Assembly (NCBI GenBank): GCA_030278955.1
Contig: JAOANR010000004.1
Coordinates: 59,235,120 to 59,299,119, forward strand
Length of the DNA stretch: 64,000 bases
Direction of reading: 5' to 3'
Source of the DNA: Hygrophila difformis
Lineage: Eukaryota > Streptophyta > Magnoliopsida > Lamiales > Acanthaceae
The position numbers were made by a program, and so were the translations under genes. Under the pieces are notes generated by a model. That model made no database searches. It had not been told where the DNA came from and was given only the letters and a program-made list of their open reading frames with translations. Each line of letters starts with the position of its first letter. Position 1 is the first letter of the stretch. Below are positions 1-9,340 of this stretch, one piece after another.

Positions 1-328
1 GCTTTATGACCGGTATCACCTTGCCAGGCGCATACACTCGCTGCCGGATGTCCCAAGCTCATGAGTTTTCCAACTGCCATGAATATTTAGTACTACTATT
101 ACTTGTATCAAGACTCATGAGTCGGATGTTTCTATTACCATGAATATGAATAATATTGTTGCATGCGTTTCTCTATTATATTGCATAACTAAAAGAAAAT
201 ATCATCAATACTTTCCAACGTTCATGAGTTGTTAAAATGTTAACTGCTTTTATCCTAATATTTTTTTCCCCATTAACATTTAAAAGTCAGTTTTCATACC
301 CTAAATTACTACTACTTGTATATCCTAA

Positions 329-714
329 CTGATTAATGGATCTAGTGTAGCGATCAATAGCATCGATATGGTGACTCTTCCCTTTCTTAACATACTCATT
401 GCTCTCATCCTGAAACAAACAAACAAACAAAGGGTTTATATATTACACTTCAAAAGTTACAAATTTCGAAATAAGGAAGCATACCAATACGGTGAGGCCA
501 CACAGACTATTAACATCTCGACAAATAAATACAGTACAAAATAACTCTAGAGCATAGAAAAATCAAATAAAATCTTAAAATCGAAACAGGAAATGCAAGA
601 GGGCCTTCATTCAGTTCAATAGCAGCAGATTCCTTGAGAGCAGTAATGGCATCAAGGTCAAAAAATTTCCCACCTGGTTAGAGGCTTGGAACCAGACTCC
701 ATCAATAGCGCCAT
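329..714 (-). pseudogene. TTC4-like TPR co-chaperone, 5' fragment, broken
   Basis: Read on the minus strand, three blocks match the start of plant TTC4 homologues (TPR co-chaperones of HSP90/HSP70). Block one, from 714, reads MALLMESGSKPLT. Block two, about 590-680, reads DLDAITALKESAAIELNE in another frame. Block three, 329-409, reads NEYVKKGKSHHIDAIDRYT, the first TPR helix pair, and is preceded by a CAG acceptor-like site. Reading from the ATG runs into a stop at the frame change, and neither block two nor block three ends at a GT donor. Later TPRs and the C-terminal domain are not recognisable down to position 1. Assignment rests on remembered family motifs. It could be a degraded duplicate or a captured fragment. 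Confidence 0.6.
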
Positions 715-1150
715 ATGCATGAGGGTTAACCTAGCTAACCAGTGTCAGCTGATGAATGTTTTGGGAATTGGGACCCTTGTCAGATTGGGGTGGTATAATA
801 GTAATTTTTCGATTTGGTTTTGTGGGTGTATCTTTAATTTTTTTTTTTTTAATTTTTTTAATTCACACTGATGTTACTGGATTATGCTGACAGCAGATTG
901 GTTAGTAATTTCTTTTTATTGATTTTGCCTTGTGTTTAGTTCCCTTTATATATATGGGCGCCACTCGATGCCTCTTGAGACTTATGCTCGATCGACTTTC
1001 TTTGTGTGATCAATATAATGCGGATGAAAGTATCAAATCCACTTCTCTGAGGTGTAGTTTCTGGCATTGTTATTCGGAGAAAAAATGGGTCTTGAATGCT
1101 TATAGTTCATGGGTGGGCCTTCGTGTCTTCTTGCTATTGATGAGTCAATG

Positions 1151-1193
<43 letters not shown>

Positions 1194-1279
1194 TACAAGA
1201 TTGAAACTGAAATCTAAAATTTTGATTTTTGAAAATGAATGAATTTCATCTGGTTTCCTCTCATCAACTTTTTATTGTA
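715..1279. other. Intergenic, poly-T tract
   Basis: No gene recognised. It holds a roughly 40-base T homopolymer at about 1151-1190 that could be an old retroposon tail on the minus strand, but no target duplication was found. Confidence 0.5.
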
Positions 1280-1537
1280 TAGTCTGTCCCATTTAAGATG
1301 TCTTGTTTCATTTCTGCACACAATCCAATACACTTTTTCAATCGTTAATATCTCAAAAAATGTACAACAAAAAATTATGTAAAATATATATTATAAAACT
1401 ACATGATTATACGATTCTAACAAGACCGAACTCAACTATTTTTTTCAAATATATATTTGAATAATATTGAGTCAAAGTTAAACAATGAACAGTGCCAAAA
1501 AGTCAAACCAGACATCTTGCCTGGGACGGATGGAGTA
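1280..1537. mobile_element. Stowaway-type MITE (degenerate left end)
   Basis: Right end reads gggacggatggag followed by TA; the left end is a shortened form of the inverted sequence (TA then gtctgtccc). The interior shares the block 'caatcgttaatatctcaaaa' with other Stowaway copies here. Typical length of about 260 bp. Confidence 0.7.
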
Positions 1538-1588
1538 TTTTTTGGACTATTCATTTTAATGATTAAAATAGATTGTTTAGTTATTTGA

Positions 1589-1852
1589 TACTCCCTCCTC
1601 CCATTAAAAGTGACCCCTTTCTCTTCTGCACAAAATCCAATGCAATTGTTAAACGCTTTACATTTCAAAATCGGTATAAGTAAAAAATATATAAAATGTA
1701 TATTTTAAAACTAATCAATTAGACGATTATAACAAGACCACACTTGACTATTTTTCTCTTCTTGTAACAATACAATAAAATTGAGTCAAAATTAAACAAC
1801 GAATAGTGTCAAAAGTAAAAAAGGGACCACTTTTAATGGGACGGAAGGATTA
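1589..1852. mobile_element. Stowaway-type MITE
   Basis: Begins TA-ctccctcctcccattaaaag and ends with the inverted form cttttaatgggacggaagga-TA. About 264 bp, AT-rich, non-coding. Terminal repeat and TA duplication fit the Tc1/mariner-derived Stowaway group. Confidence 0.8.
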
Positions 1853-1862
1853 ATAAGTTATA

Positions 1863-2852
1863 GGAAAAAAGGTCAAATAGGTCCTTTTTCTTTTCCAAAA
1901 ATCCAAATCAGTCATTTTTCTATTTTATTACCAAAACAGTCCGCTACAAATGCTAATTATGTCCAAATCAGTCCCTTATTAACTAATTATGTTCTAATTA
2001 CCGACGTGGCAAGGGTTTAAATTTAAACCTGACACGTGGGCATAATATTAGTCCATTTTCTTTTATCTTTTGCCAATTCAGTCCTAAACTTTTGTTTTGT
2101 TCCATTTAGTTCTCTACCCAAATCAGTCATTTTTATATTAATTTGATCCCCGACCTTTAAAATTATTTAATTTCAGGCCCAGAACTTAAATTTTTTATTA
2201 TTACAAATCTATTTATCAAATAAATGTCCAACATACTTCCGTAAATAAAATTAAACACCAAACCTTATACATTGGATTTGACTGCCTTGTTATCGGGTCT
2301 TCCAAGTATCGGAATTTTACGGACTCTCTCTAAACACCCGACTGCAACCGATGGTTCATTGGTTTTGGTATGAGGTTACGGTCGGGTGGTTAGAGAGAGT
2401 CCGTAAGATTCCAGAACTTGGAAGACCCGATAACAAGGCAGTCAAACGCAATGTATGAGGTAATTTTATTTACAGAAGTATGTTGGACATTTATTTGATA
2501 AATGAATTAATTGTAAATAAAAAATTTAAGATTCTGGGCTTGAAATGAAATAATTTGGAAGGTTGGAGGCCAAATAAATATAAAAATGACTGATTCGTAA
2601 AGGACTAAATGGAACCAAATAAAAGTTTATGACTGAATTGACAAAAGATAAAAGAAAATGGACTAATATTATGCACACGTGTCAGGTTTAAAATTTAAAC
2701 CTTTGCCATGTCGGCAATTAGAACATAATTAGTGAACAAGGGACTGATTTGGACATAATTAGCATTTGTAGCGGACTATTTTGATAATAAAATAGAAAAA
2801 TGACTGATTTGAATTTTTGGAAAAGAAAAAGGACGTATTTGTCCTTTTTCCC
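1863..2852. mobile_element. Fold-back (long inverted repeat) element, copy 1
   Basis: The two halves are inverted repeats of each other over about 480 bp per arm with almost no loop. The left arm starts ggaaaaaaggtcaaatagg; the right arm ends with its complement, ...cctttttccc. The element is flanked by a direct repeat ataagttata (1853-1862 and 2853-2862). A 9-10-bp target duplication with long terminal inverted repeats is the Mutator-like pattern. No transposase seen, so non-autonomous. Its transcript could form a near-perfect long hairpin. Confidence 0.8.
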
Positions 2853-2862
2853 ATAAGTTATA

Positions 2863-3116
2863 TATATAATTCATCTCAATTCTTAATCAATTCGTATAAA
2901 ATATTCGTCCCATGGGACGGGAGAGACTTATAAATTAAAATTTTAAATATAGGCATAGGCATTTATTTTATATGGTTGTTTTTTTTCCCTCAATAGTAGT
3001 ATTATCTTCTTGCACCACTTACGGAAAATATAAAGATAAACACGAAATATATGGGTGAAATTTAGAAGGAAAAAAAAAAAACATATAATTGTTAATTCCC
3101 CTCCGGTGATCACTTT
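2863..3116. other. Short intergenic stretch
   Basis: AT-rich spacer between the fold-back element and the kinase fragment. It contains 'cccatgggacgggagagac' near 2910, possibly a decayed Stowaway end. Confidence 0.4.
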
Positions 3117-3281
3117 TCCGAGCATGCGGCGGCGGTTATCCTCAAGCAATTAATGGAGGCCATCGCGTTCCGCCATCGGGTGGAGGTCGCGCACAGGGAT
3201 AACATCATGTTTGATTCCTGCGGACAGCTGCGGCTCTCCGACTTTGGATCAATCGGGGAATTTTTTATAAGGCTGTGCTGT
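3117..3281 (+). pseudogene. PEP carboxylase kinase (PPCK)-like fragment
   Basis: The plus strand encodes SEHAAAVILKQLMEAIAF, then VAHRDNIMFDSCGQLRLSDF and GS. This is the catalytic-loop to DFG segment of the plant PPCK/CDPK-related kinases, best matching PPCK, which phosphorylates PEP carboxylase. The usual HRDIKPDN motif has lost IKPD, removing the conserved catalytic-loop lysine, and the expected AEWF after DFGS is replaced. A stop codon sits just upstream in frame, and neither the N-lobe nor the C-lobe is found. It is GC-richer than its surroundings, consistent with a coding origin. It is a dead fragment, probably carried here by duplication or transposition. Confidence 0.65.
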
Positions 3282-3545
3282 GAGGGAATATGAGATTTTT
3301 GAAATCCGTTTTGAATTTATTCATATTCAAAACGACCCAGCACAAAATTGAAGGTTTCATCTATGGAATGAATGTTTGCAAAATTAGAGGAATTCATAAA
3401 AATATAGTGATTATGTTCCTAAATCTGTAATTAGCTAATTAAATAATATCAAAATTATGAACACACTCTAAATAAACTCACACATTCAACTGGCCACCTA
3501 AACCTTCTCCGACCGACCGTAGAAACTAGAAGGGCATGTGCAACT
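3282..3545. other. Short intergenic stretch
   Basis: No gene or repeat recognised. Confidence 0.4.
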
Positions 3546-4125
3546 ATTGTTTTAAATATCCATCGAAATTTCGAAATTTAGACCGAAATTTCGTATTTTG
3601 GGACACTTCGAAACGAAATTTTACCTACAATATTTTTTTGCAAAATTTTCATCAAAATTTCGCTCGAAACTCGATATTTTCTGAAATTTAACCGAAATTT
3701 CCCAAAATTTTCCAAAATTTTATATTTTTTTTAAAAATATTTGTTTTCTAAATTTTAAAAATATGTTTTTTTCCAAAAAATAATTAAAAATTAAAATTTA
3801 TGTTTCGACATATATTAATTATGTTATTTAATTAACTTATTTTCATTTATTTTAAGTCTCTTATCAATCAACATGGTGCATGATATCAACAATATTATTA
3901 GCATAGTATATCATTGAATGAGTATTGTTAGCATATTACTAATTTATATAGCAAAGAGATGATGAAATTTAAAATATCTTCATTTTCATCCTCCCAGAAA
4001 CTCGATGTTTTTCTCAAAAATTTGCAAATATTTCCGAAATTTCCCCATAAATTTCAAATATTTTCGAAATTTTTTCTTATTTTATATGTTTGATATAGAC
4101 ACCGAAACAGATATTTAAAACTTTG
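3546..4125. mobile_element. hAT-like MITE family A, copy 1
   Basis: Starts attgttttaaatatc and ends gatatttaaaactttg, so the ends are imperfect inverted repeats. The interior is rich in 'gaaatttcg' words and is an inverted relative of 8550-9042 (shared 'tcattgaatgagta' and 'gaaactcgatgtttt' blocks). Flanking 8-mers gtgcaact and tgtcaact match only partly. Confidence 0.65.
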
Positions 4126-4384
4126 TGTCAACTTATCAACTTTAAATTAGTGGCATGAATATGGAACTGCTGCATGTCTTTAATTAGGTGTACGTGTGGG
4201 TGTTCCAACGGGCGACACATGGCAAAATAACTGTTCAATAAGAAACTGGAAAAAAAAAAAAAGAAAAAAGGACGTATTAAAAAAATAAGCTTAAAACGCG
4301 GAATTCACCACTAAAATTGAAAAGTTTTTCTTTTTTTTTTTAAAAAAAAACGTTGACTCATATTTGCCAACAAAGAGTGTGGAA

Positions 4385-4515
4385 ACAAAAAAAAACCCAT
4401 ACAGATTATAAAGAAATAAATGAGAGGGATAAGAGACCGAGTGAGAATCGAACCCCAATATATAATTGAATGACAGAGAATATGATCACTTGAATCAAGT
4501 CCCATTCCGATTGAA
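4385..4515 (-). mobile_element. Probable tRNA-derived SINE, minus strand
   Basis: On the minus strand it reads gggacttgattcaagtgatc (A-box-like), then a B-box-like ggttcgattctc, then a tail ending in an A/T homopolymer near 4385. The layout matches the plus-strand SINE just downstream. Poorer boundaries and no clear target duplication, so confidence is lower. Confidence 0.45.
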
Positions 4516-4621
4516 TCATTTGTCCACGACAATAATTATGATATTTTTTTTTTGAAATGTCGTAAATGGTTTATTTCCATAAATATACGCTGAATCTTAA
4601 TACTAATTAATATGATCAGAT

Positions 4622-4782
4622 GGGATTGGGACTTAGCCCAAGTGGTTAAGCCCCTGGCTCTCAACCTTTAGGTTGAGGGTTCGATTCCCACCCGGCTCCT
4701 ATCCCCTCTCATTTTCCCCTTTGTAATTGTGTGGCATGAGCTCCCACCACTTTCCTATACAGGCTGTTCAGCAAAAAAAAAA
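4622..4782 (+). mobile_element. tRNA-derived SINE
   Basis: Contains an A-box-like ttagcccaagtggttaag and a B box ggttcgattcc about 40 bases later, the internal pol III promoter layout. A 3' body with 'tttgtaattgtgtggcatg' follows, ending gttcagc plus A11. Flanked by imperfect direct repeats: attaatatgatcagat on the left, attaatataaatcagat on the right. It is not a tRNA gene: no closed cloverleaf acceptor stem. Confidence 0.8.
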
Positions 4783-4799
4783 ATTAATATAAATCAGAT

Positions 4800-5578
4800 A
4801 CACAAATTATATACAGTATAACTGAAACTCTATATTTGTAATGGATTGAAATTCTATATTTGCAATCCGATTACGGTACAATCTTTTTTTCAAGAGATGC
4901 ATCTCGCATTACATAACACTTCTCTGGGTGTCACATTTTTGGCATCACACAACACATGTTTCTCAACACACAAAATACAACATTTCATACATCACACAAC
5001 ACAATTTGTACTATATTTATACTAATTCATATTTGCATTATCCCTTTTTATTTTAAATTCTTGTGATGATTGAAAATTTTATAATGTTGTATTACCATCA
5101 AGCCAATTTATTGAGAATCTGGTTGGTTAATTTTTAGTTGTATTATCCATAATGACGCAAAATCTGGGAACTAACTGATTTTCTTATCATAATTTTAATT
5201 TGATTGATATTAAACTGATTTTGTGACATGATGATTCATAGCCAGAGTACTAAACTGATTTTCTAATTACCATGAGTGCCGCTGCACATATAACTATAAA
5301 TACATCCACATCGATATGGATATGGATTCAAAGTTTGTGTTTTCTCTATTTTCGTTTTGTTGTTTAGTTTGGTTCACTTTTTATTTTTATTTTTATATTT
5401 TTCGTTTTTTTGTTGTTGTTTCTCGTGGAGTATTCATGGAGTTGGGGGCCATGAATTACATGAGATTTTTTTCTCCCTGCTTTTAGTGTGATACTTGGGG
5501 TACCACTCAACACACCGATTTTCTATTGTTATGGATACGGCGAAGAAATTGAATGGATAAATTTGAAAGTGTTTTGAG
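4800..5578. other. Intergenic, upstream of small membrane-protein ORF
   Basis: AT-rich. Near 5200-5280, 'aaactgattttctaattaccatgag' resembles blocks at about 23090 and 26520, so this may be the left part of a duplicated segment that also carries the ORF at 5579. Confidence 0.4.
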
Positions 5579-5980
5579 ATGAGCCGGTGGTCTTACAATG
5601 GCCATATAGCGATGATGGAAGTGTTTAATTATGAGACATACAATGGCCTGCCTGCTTTTCTATTTCTAAAACAAGTAGTTATTGTGTGTGGAATTCTTCT
5701 GTGGGCATCTGAGGTATCCATTTTGGTTTGCATCTACCAACAACTGAGATTCGCGCCTCTGGTGTATTGTTCTGTGGTGGGTGTTGAATTGTCTTTGCTT
5801 CTGTTCTTTTATGTATACCTTAAACTTTACAAGACCTACCTTGCTAGGCGTCTAGAATCGATGGATGTCTCGGGTGAATATTCAGAACTCCTCCTGCCAA
5901 AACTCCAGGGGATGTCTTTATTACAGGAATTATATAGTATTGTTGCATATGTCTCTTTCCGGATCGTGGCCAGCCTCTAG
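5579..5980 (+). CDS. Uncharacterised small two-helix membrane protein
   Basis: Open frame of 133 codons, family not recognised. Residues 31-51 (KQVVIVCGILLWASEVSILV) and about 57-80 (FAPLVYCSVVGVELSLLLFF) are two hydrophobic stretches of membrane-helix length. A basic segment, KLYKTYLARR, follows. A related sequence lies at 26727-27253: the same helix blocks appear there as GIVCAILSWASVLSVL and FYVMESVGLAWLLFYNL, but in different frames. Conservation of hydrophobic pattern between the copies argues for past coding. The start is uncertain because the copies diverge upstream. It may be a genuine small gene, a single exon of a larger one, or a decaying duplicate. Confidence 0.35.
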   Translation: MSRWSYNGHIAMMEVFNYETYNGLPAFLFLKQVVIVCGILLWASEVSILVCIYQQLRFAPLVYCSVVGVELSLLLFFYVYLKLYKTYLARRLESMDVSGEYSELLLPKLQGMSLLQELYSIVAYVSFRIVASL

Positions 5981-6069
5981 CCCCTCGATAGAACCTCCGC
6001 TTCGTACGATTCTCCAAAAGGCCTTGAAATAAGAGAGAATGTATCAATGCCCCACCAACTCTTCGAAAT

Positions 6070-6567
6070 CTATATCTGACTCTCCCCATTCATCCTCCAT
6101 TCTTCTTCCTTTGTCTCATCGCTCGAAGCCTCCTCCACATTGCTATCATGCCCGCCCACCCCCTTGCTCGGATGCATTGGTTGCATTGGTCTCGCCATCC
6201 TGCCCCCCGCCTGTGTATCGAGGATAATGTCCGGGAGTGCTTGCTCCATAGTAATTATGATGTTCAGGTGCAAAGCCACTAAGCCACTGCTACTAGCACC
6301 TGCATTCGAGGACAAACACGGATTCTGCGACGCTGGGTGACCGAATATGCGTTCCGTCCAATTCCCCGCCCGAAAACCGCCGTACAGATACGGGGTCTGC
6401 TGTGTATAATTTGCTGATTCATTCATTCCTTTGGCGCCGGTTCTTGACGCTTGCCATGGACCACACCGACAGTCACATCTACCGCCGCGGCCACTGCCCA
6501 GCGCCAAGAAACAAGTAGCCCCAACAAACCAGTGTCTTACACTCTCAAGTATGAAATTGTTTCTCAT
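6070..6567 (-). CDS. Hypothetical ORF, possible gene fragment
   Basis: 165-codon open frame on the minus strand, GC-richer than its surroundings. It has a glycine/cysteine-rich N-terminal part (GSGRGGRCDCRCGPW) and an acidic C-terminus (EEASSDETKEEEW). No family recognised. Part of its start region is imperfectly repeated just to the right (about 6625-6725, sharing 'gtccatgcccagagcg'-type sequence), suggesting a local duplication. There are no obvious splice sites or homologue, so it may be a remnant exon or chance ORF. Confidence 0.2.
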   Translation of the reverse strand: MRNNFILESVRHWFVGATCFLALGSGRGGRCDCRCGPWQASRTGAKGMNESANYTQQTPYLYGGFRAGNWTERIFGHPASQNPCLSSNAGASSSGLVALHLNIIITMEQALPDIILDTQAGGRMARPMQPMHPSKGVGGHDSNVEEASSDETKEEEWRMNGESQI

Positions 6568-6898
6568 TGTAGATCTTGTTCTTACCCAATCGGGAATACT
6601 TAGATAATCAGTTGAGGCTGTCCGCTTCTTGGCGCTCGCCAGTAGCTACATCGGCGGATGCCACTGCCGGTGTGGTCCATGCCCAGAGCGAGGAAACCGG
6701 TTAGACCCAATAAACCAGTGTATCGGTGATTCATTCATATCTTTTAAATGCTCACACCCATAAATCATTAATACATTTAAAATTAAAATTACGTACATTG
6801 ACATCATCCTTAATAGTATATATTTATTATTTTAGTATTATTTTTTTATTTTTCTTAACATTTAAATACAAATTTTATTATTAATACAACTACTACAA

Positions 6899-6940
<42 letters not shown>

Positions 6941-7026
6941 AATTTATTTTTTTATTCATTTTCTTTCAAAAACTTTGTCTTAATGCTAATGTGATCACTA
7001 TTTTTATTATCTTTATGGATTAATAT
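6568..7026. repeat. Intergenic with (TTA)n microsatellite
   Basis: Contains the partial repeat of the preceding ORF start at 6625-6725 and a TTA/ATT trinucleotide run at about 6898-6942. No gene seen. Confidence 0.6.
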
Positions 7027-7244
7027 GATACTCGGCCTCCCTTAGTCGTCTTTCCTATTAGTCTGACTAACCCGGAGGTTTTAGACTGTCCAATTTGTTT
7101 GGATCAACTCTAAGCATAGCCACATTTCATGATGAATTACATTCATCCCTGAAAGATTGTGCCTAGAGTCCATCAACTGAACAATCTAGAACTTCCGGGC
7201 CAGACAGAATAATGGACAAGTCGGCTAAGGAGGGTCAGCTATCA
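7027..7244. mobile_element. Short fold-back MITE, about 70-bp arms
   Basis: The left arm (gatactcggcctcccttag ... aacccggaggttttagactg) is matched by the inverted right arm (caatctagaacttccgggc ... ctaaggagggtcagctatc). The arms are about 80% similar with a loop of about 75 bp. No convincing target duplication, so superfamily not assigned. Confidence 0.65.
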
Positions 7245-7607
7245 TATAATGTCTTCATTATAATATAATACAATTTCTTTTTGTTTTCTACTCTAATGAA
7301 GATTTTTTTTTTTTTAGGCAAAAGTACTTTCTTTCATTCATTCATCACCCACGAAACTCAGACCAAGAGATTCAATTACAACAACACAACTTATTTCCTC
7401 ACAAAAGGATATAAAAACCATAATCAAATCTACACATGGCGTTACCAGCAAAAGACTAAATTGAAAGTGTTCCCAATGAATTAACAAAATCAAAAGTGAT
7501 ATGCCCGATTTCTGGTTTCTCAATTTCGACTGCCGATAGCGGTATTAACAAAATATATGGGCAATTTCAGTCACAGTTCCAATCGACTAAAAGCGCAAGG
7601 GGGCATC
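7245..7607. other. Remnant upstream of the 3' LTR
   Basis: Short ORFs only. The last part, ending gcgcaagggggcatc at 7593-7607, looks like the polypurine tract of a retrotransposon whose internal region is otherwise gone. Confidence 0.4.
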
Positions 7608-8109
7608 TGTTATCACCCAAAATATTTGAGCTCATTACATTTCGGCCCAATACTCAAGTAGTCGGCCCAGTCCACAATGAGTGCGGAACGGATGGATACG
7701 AATTGTGAGGAGCACAGATTCGTTGGAGAGGGATCATGACACATTGAAGACTGAGGCGTTATCTGAGGAGATGATCATGGAAGGCGCCATCTGAGGAGGA
7801 GAGAATCATGGGATTGCAGGTGTTACAACTCCACCATTAAGCAGATAGATGTGGTGATCCTCCCTATAAATAATAGGAGGTGACATCCCATGGGGATCAT
7901 CACAAACAACCTAGAGGAATCGCACTTTCATTATTTTACTTCTTGCAAATTTTTACTTTCTGCAAGTTCTTTTCCCATTCTTCATTTTTGCAAAATTTTT
8001 GTTTCTTTACTGTTTATTCAAAATTCCTGTAATTTTTTCATAATTCTTGTAATCATCTTCAACATTATCAATCAATAAAATTCTTAGTTAACAATATATA
8101 AACCCAACA
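7608..8109 (+). mobile_element. Decayed LTR (probable 3' LTR)
   Basis: Starts TGTTATCACCC and ends ACCCAACA (TG...CA, with inverted TGTT/AACA ends). A TATA-like ctataaataatag lies near 7863 and an aataaaa polyadenylation-like motif near 8075. A purine-rich tract directly precedes it, as at the left of a 3' LTR. No 5-bp duplication was found and no gag/pol is present, so this is a truncated element. Confidence 0.55.
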
Positions 8110-8541
8110 TTTTAATTTTACTAAGTTGACAAAAACTTTAAAATCAATCACACCGACTCGACATACTATGTGATATTATGTATTGGAATTCAACATACGG
8201 AAAGGCCTGAGAATAACGTTATTATACATACATAAGTGATAAGATCCTATCCAAGGAATGAATTATTGTAGGAATCCAATATTGAGCGCAACTAATTTAA
8301 ACCCCATTAATTACAATTACAGTCTAATCTTAACTTCAGAGGGGAGTATATTATGATTTCACTTGAATACAACAAAAAATCAGCGAGAAATTGGTGTTTC
8401 ACTTTTTTCCCCTTTGTAGCTAAGAATTGGTGACCTTACCAACAAATTTCCTGACTTTCGTTCAATTTTTTCCCACCCTCTGTCCTATTTTCAATCATTT
8501 ATTTAAAATACGTGGAAACAATCAAATTAAAGCAGAACTTA
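8110..8541. other. Intergenic
   Basis: AT-rich, short ORFs only, nothing recognised. Confidence 0.4.
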
Positions 8542-8549
8542 CTTCCAAC

Positions 8550-9042
8550 CAAGGTTTTAAATATTGGTTTCGGTGTCTATATCGGATATATAAATTTAGG
8601 AAAATTTCGAAAATATTTGAAATTTAGAAAATATTTGCAATTTTTTGAGAAAACCACATCGAGTTTCTGAGATGATGAAAAAGACGATATTTCAAAATTC
8701 CTCATCTATATTAGTATATAAATTAGTAATATACTAACAGTACTCATTCAATGATATATTATGCTAATAATATTGTTGATATCGTGCACCATATTGATTG
8801 ATAAGAGATGTAAAATCGATGAAAACAAATTAATTGAATGGCATATAATCAATGTGTCAAAACATAAATTTTTTTAATTTTTAATTTTTTTAAAAAAACA
8901 TATTTTAGAATTTAGAAAAAAAATATTTTAAAAAAAAAGAATAAAAAATTTCGGGAAATATCGAGGTTCGGGTGAAATTTCGCTTCGGGGTGTCCCGAAA
9001 CCCAAAATTTCGGTCGAAATTTCGGTGATATTTAAAACAATG
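8550..9042. mobile_element. hAT-like MITE family A, copy 2
   Basis: Begins caaggttttaaatattgg and ends ...ggtgatatttaaaacaatg, imperfect terminal inverted repeats. Flanked by the 8-bp direct repeat cttccaac (8542-8549, 9043-9050). An 8-bp duplication and a CA..G start are hAT hallmarks. Interior is the inverted relative of 3546-4125. No transposase. Confidence 0.75.
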
Positions 9043-9340
9043 CTTCCAACAACGTAGCCAAGTCAATAATATACTCCAAACGAGTGCATGAAGATTGAAA
9101 GTAATGCGTTCAAGGAAAGAAAACCACATTTCACATTCAATCATTGTATATAAGTTCATGTGCTCAACGAGTGCATCTGTTTTTCCAGATAATTCTCACT
9201 ACAATGCTATTATGAAACGCAAGAAAAGAAAGGACCCACAGATTTAATCAGGTAAAGAAATGACGGGTTATTGATCAATATTTACTAGGAAGTATTTTGT
9301 TTCCAGCTGTGTAGGGGCGGCTTGCATAAGTGGAGACCTC

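Noticed and set aside
4627..4700. Possible tRNA genes (A and B box motifs at 4627, 20440, 51187)
   Set aside because: No closed acceptor stem or anticodon arm, and each is followed by a SINE body with an A tail and flanked, in two cases, by long target duplications.
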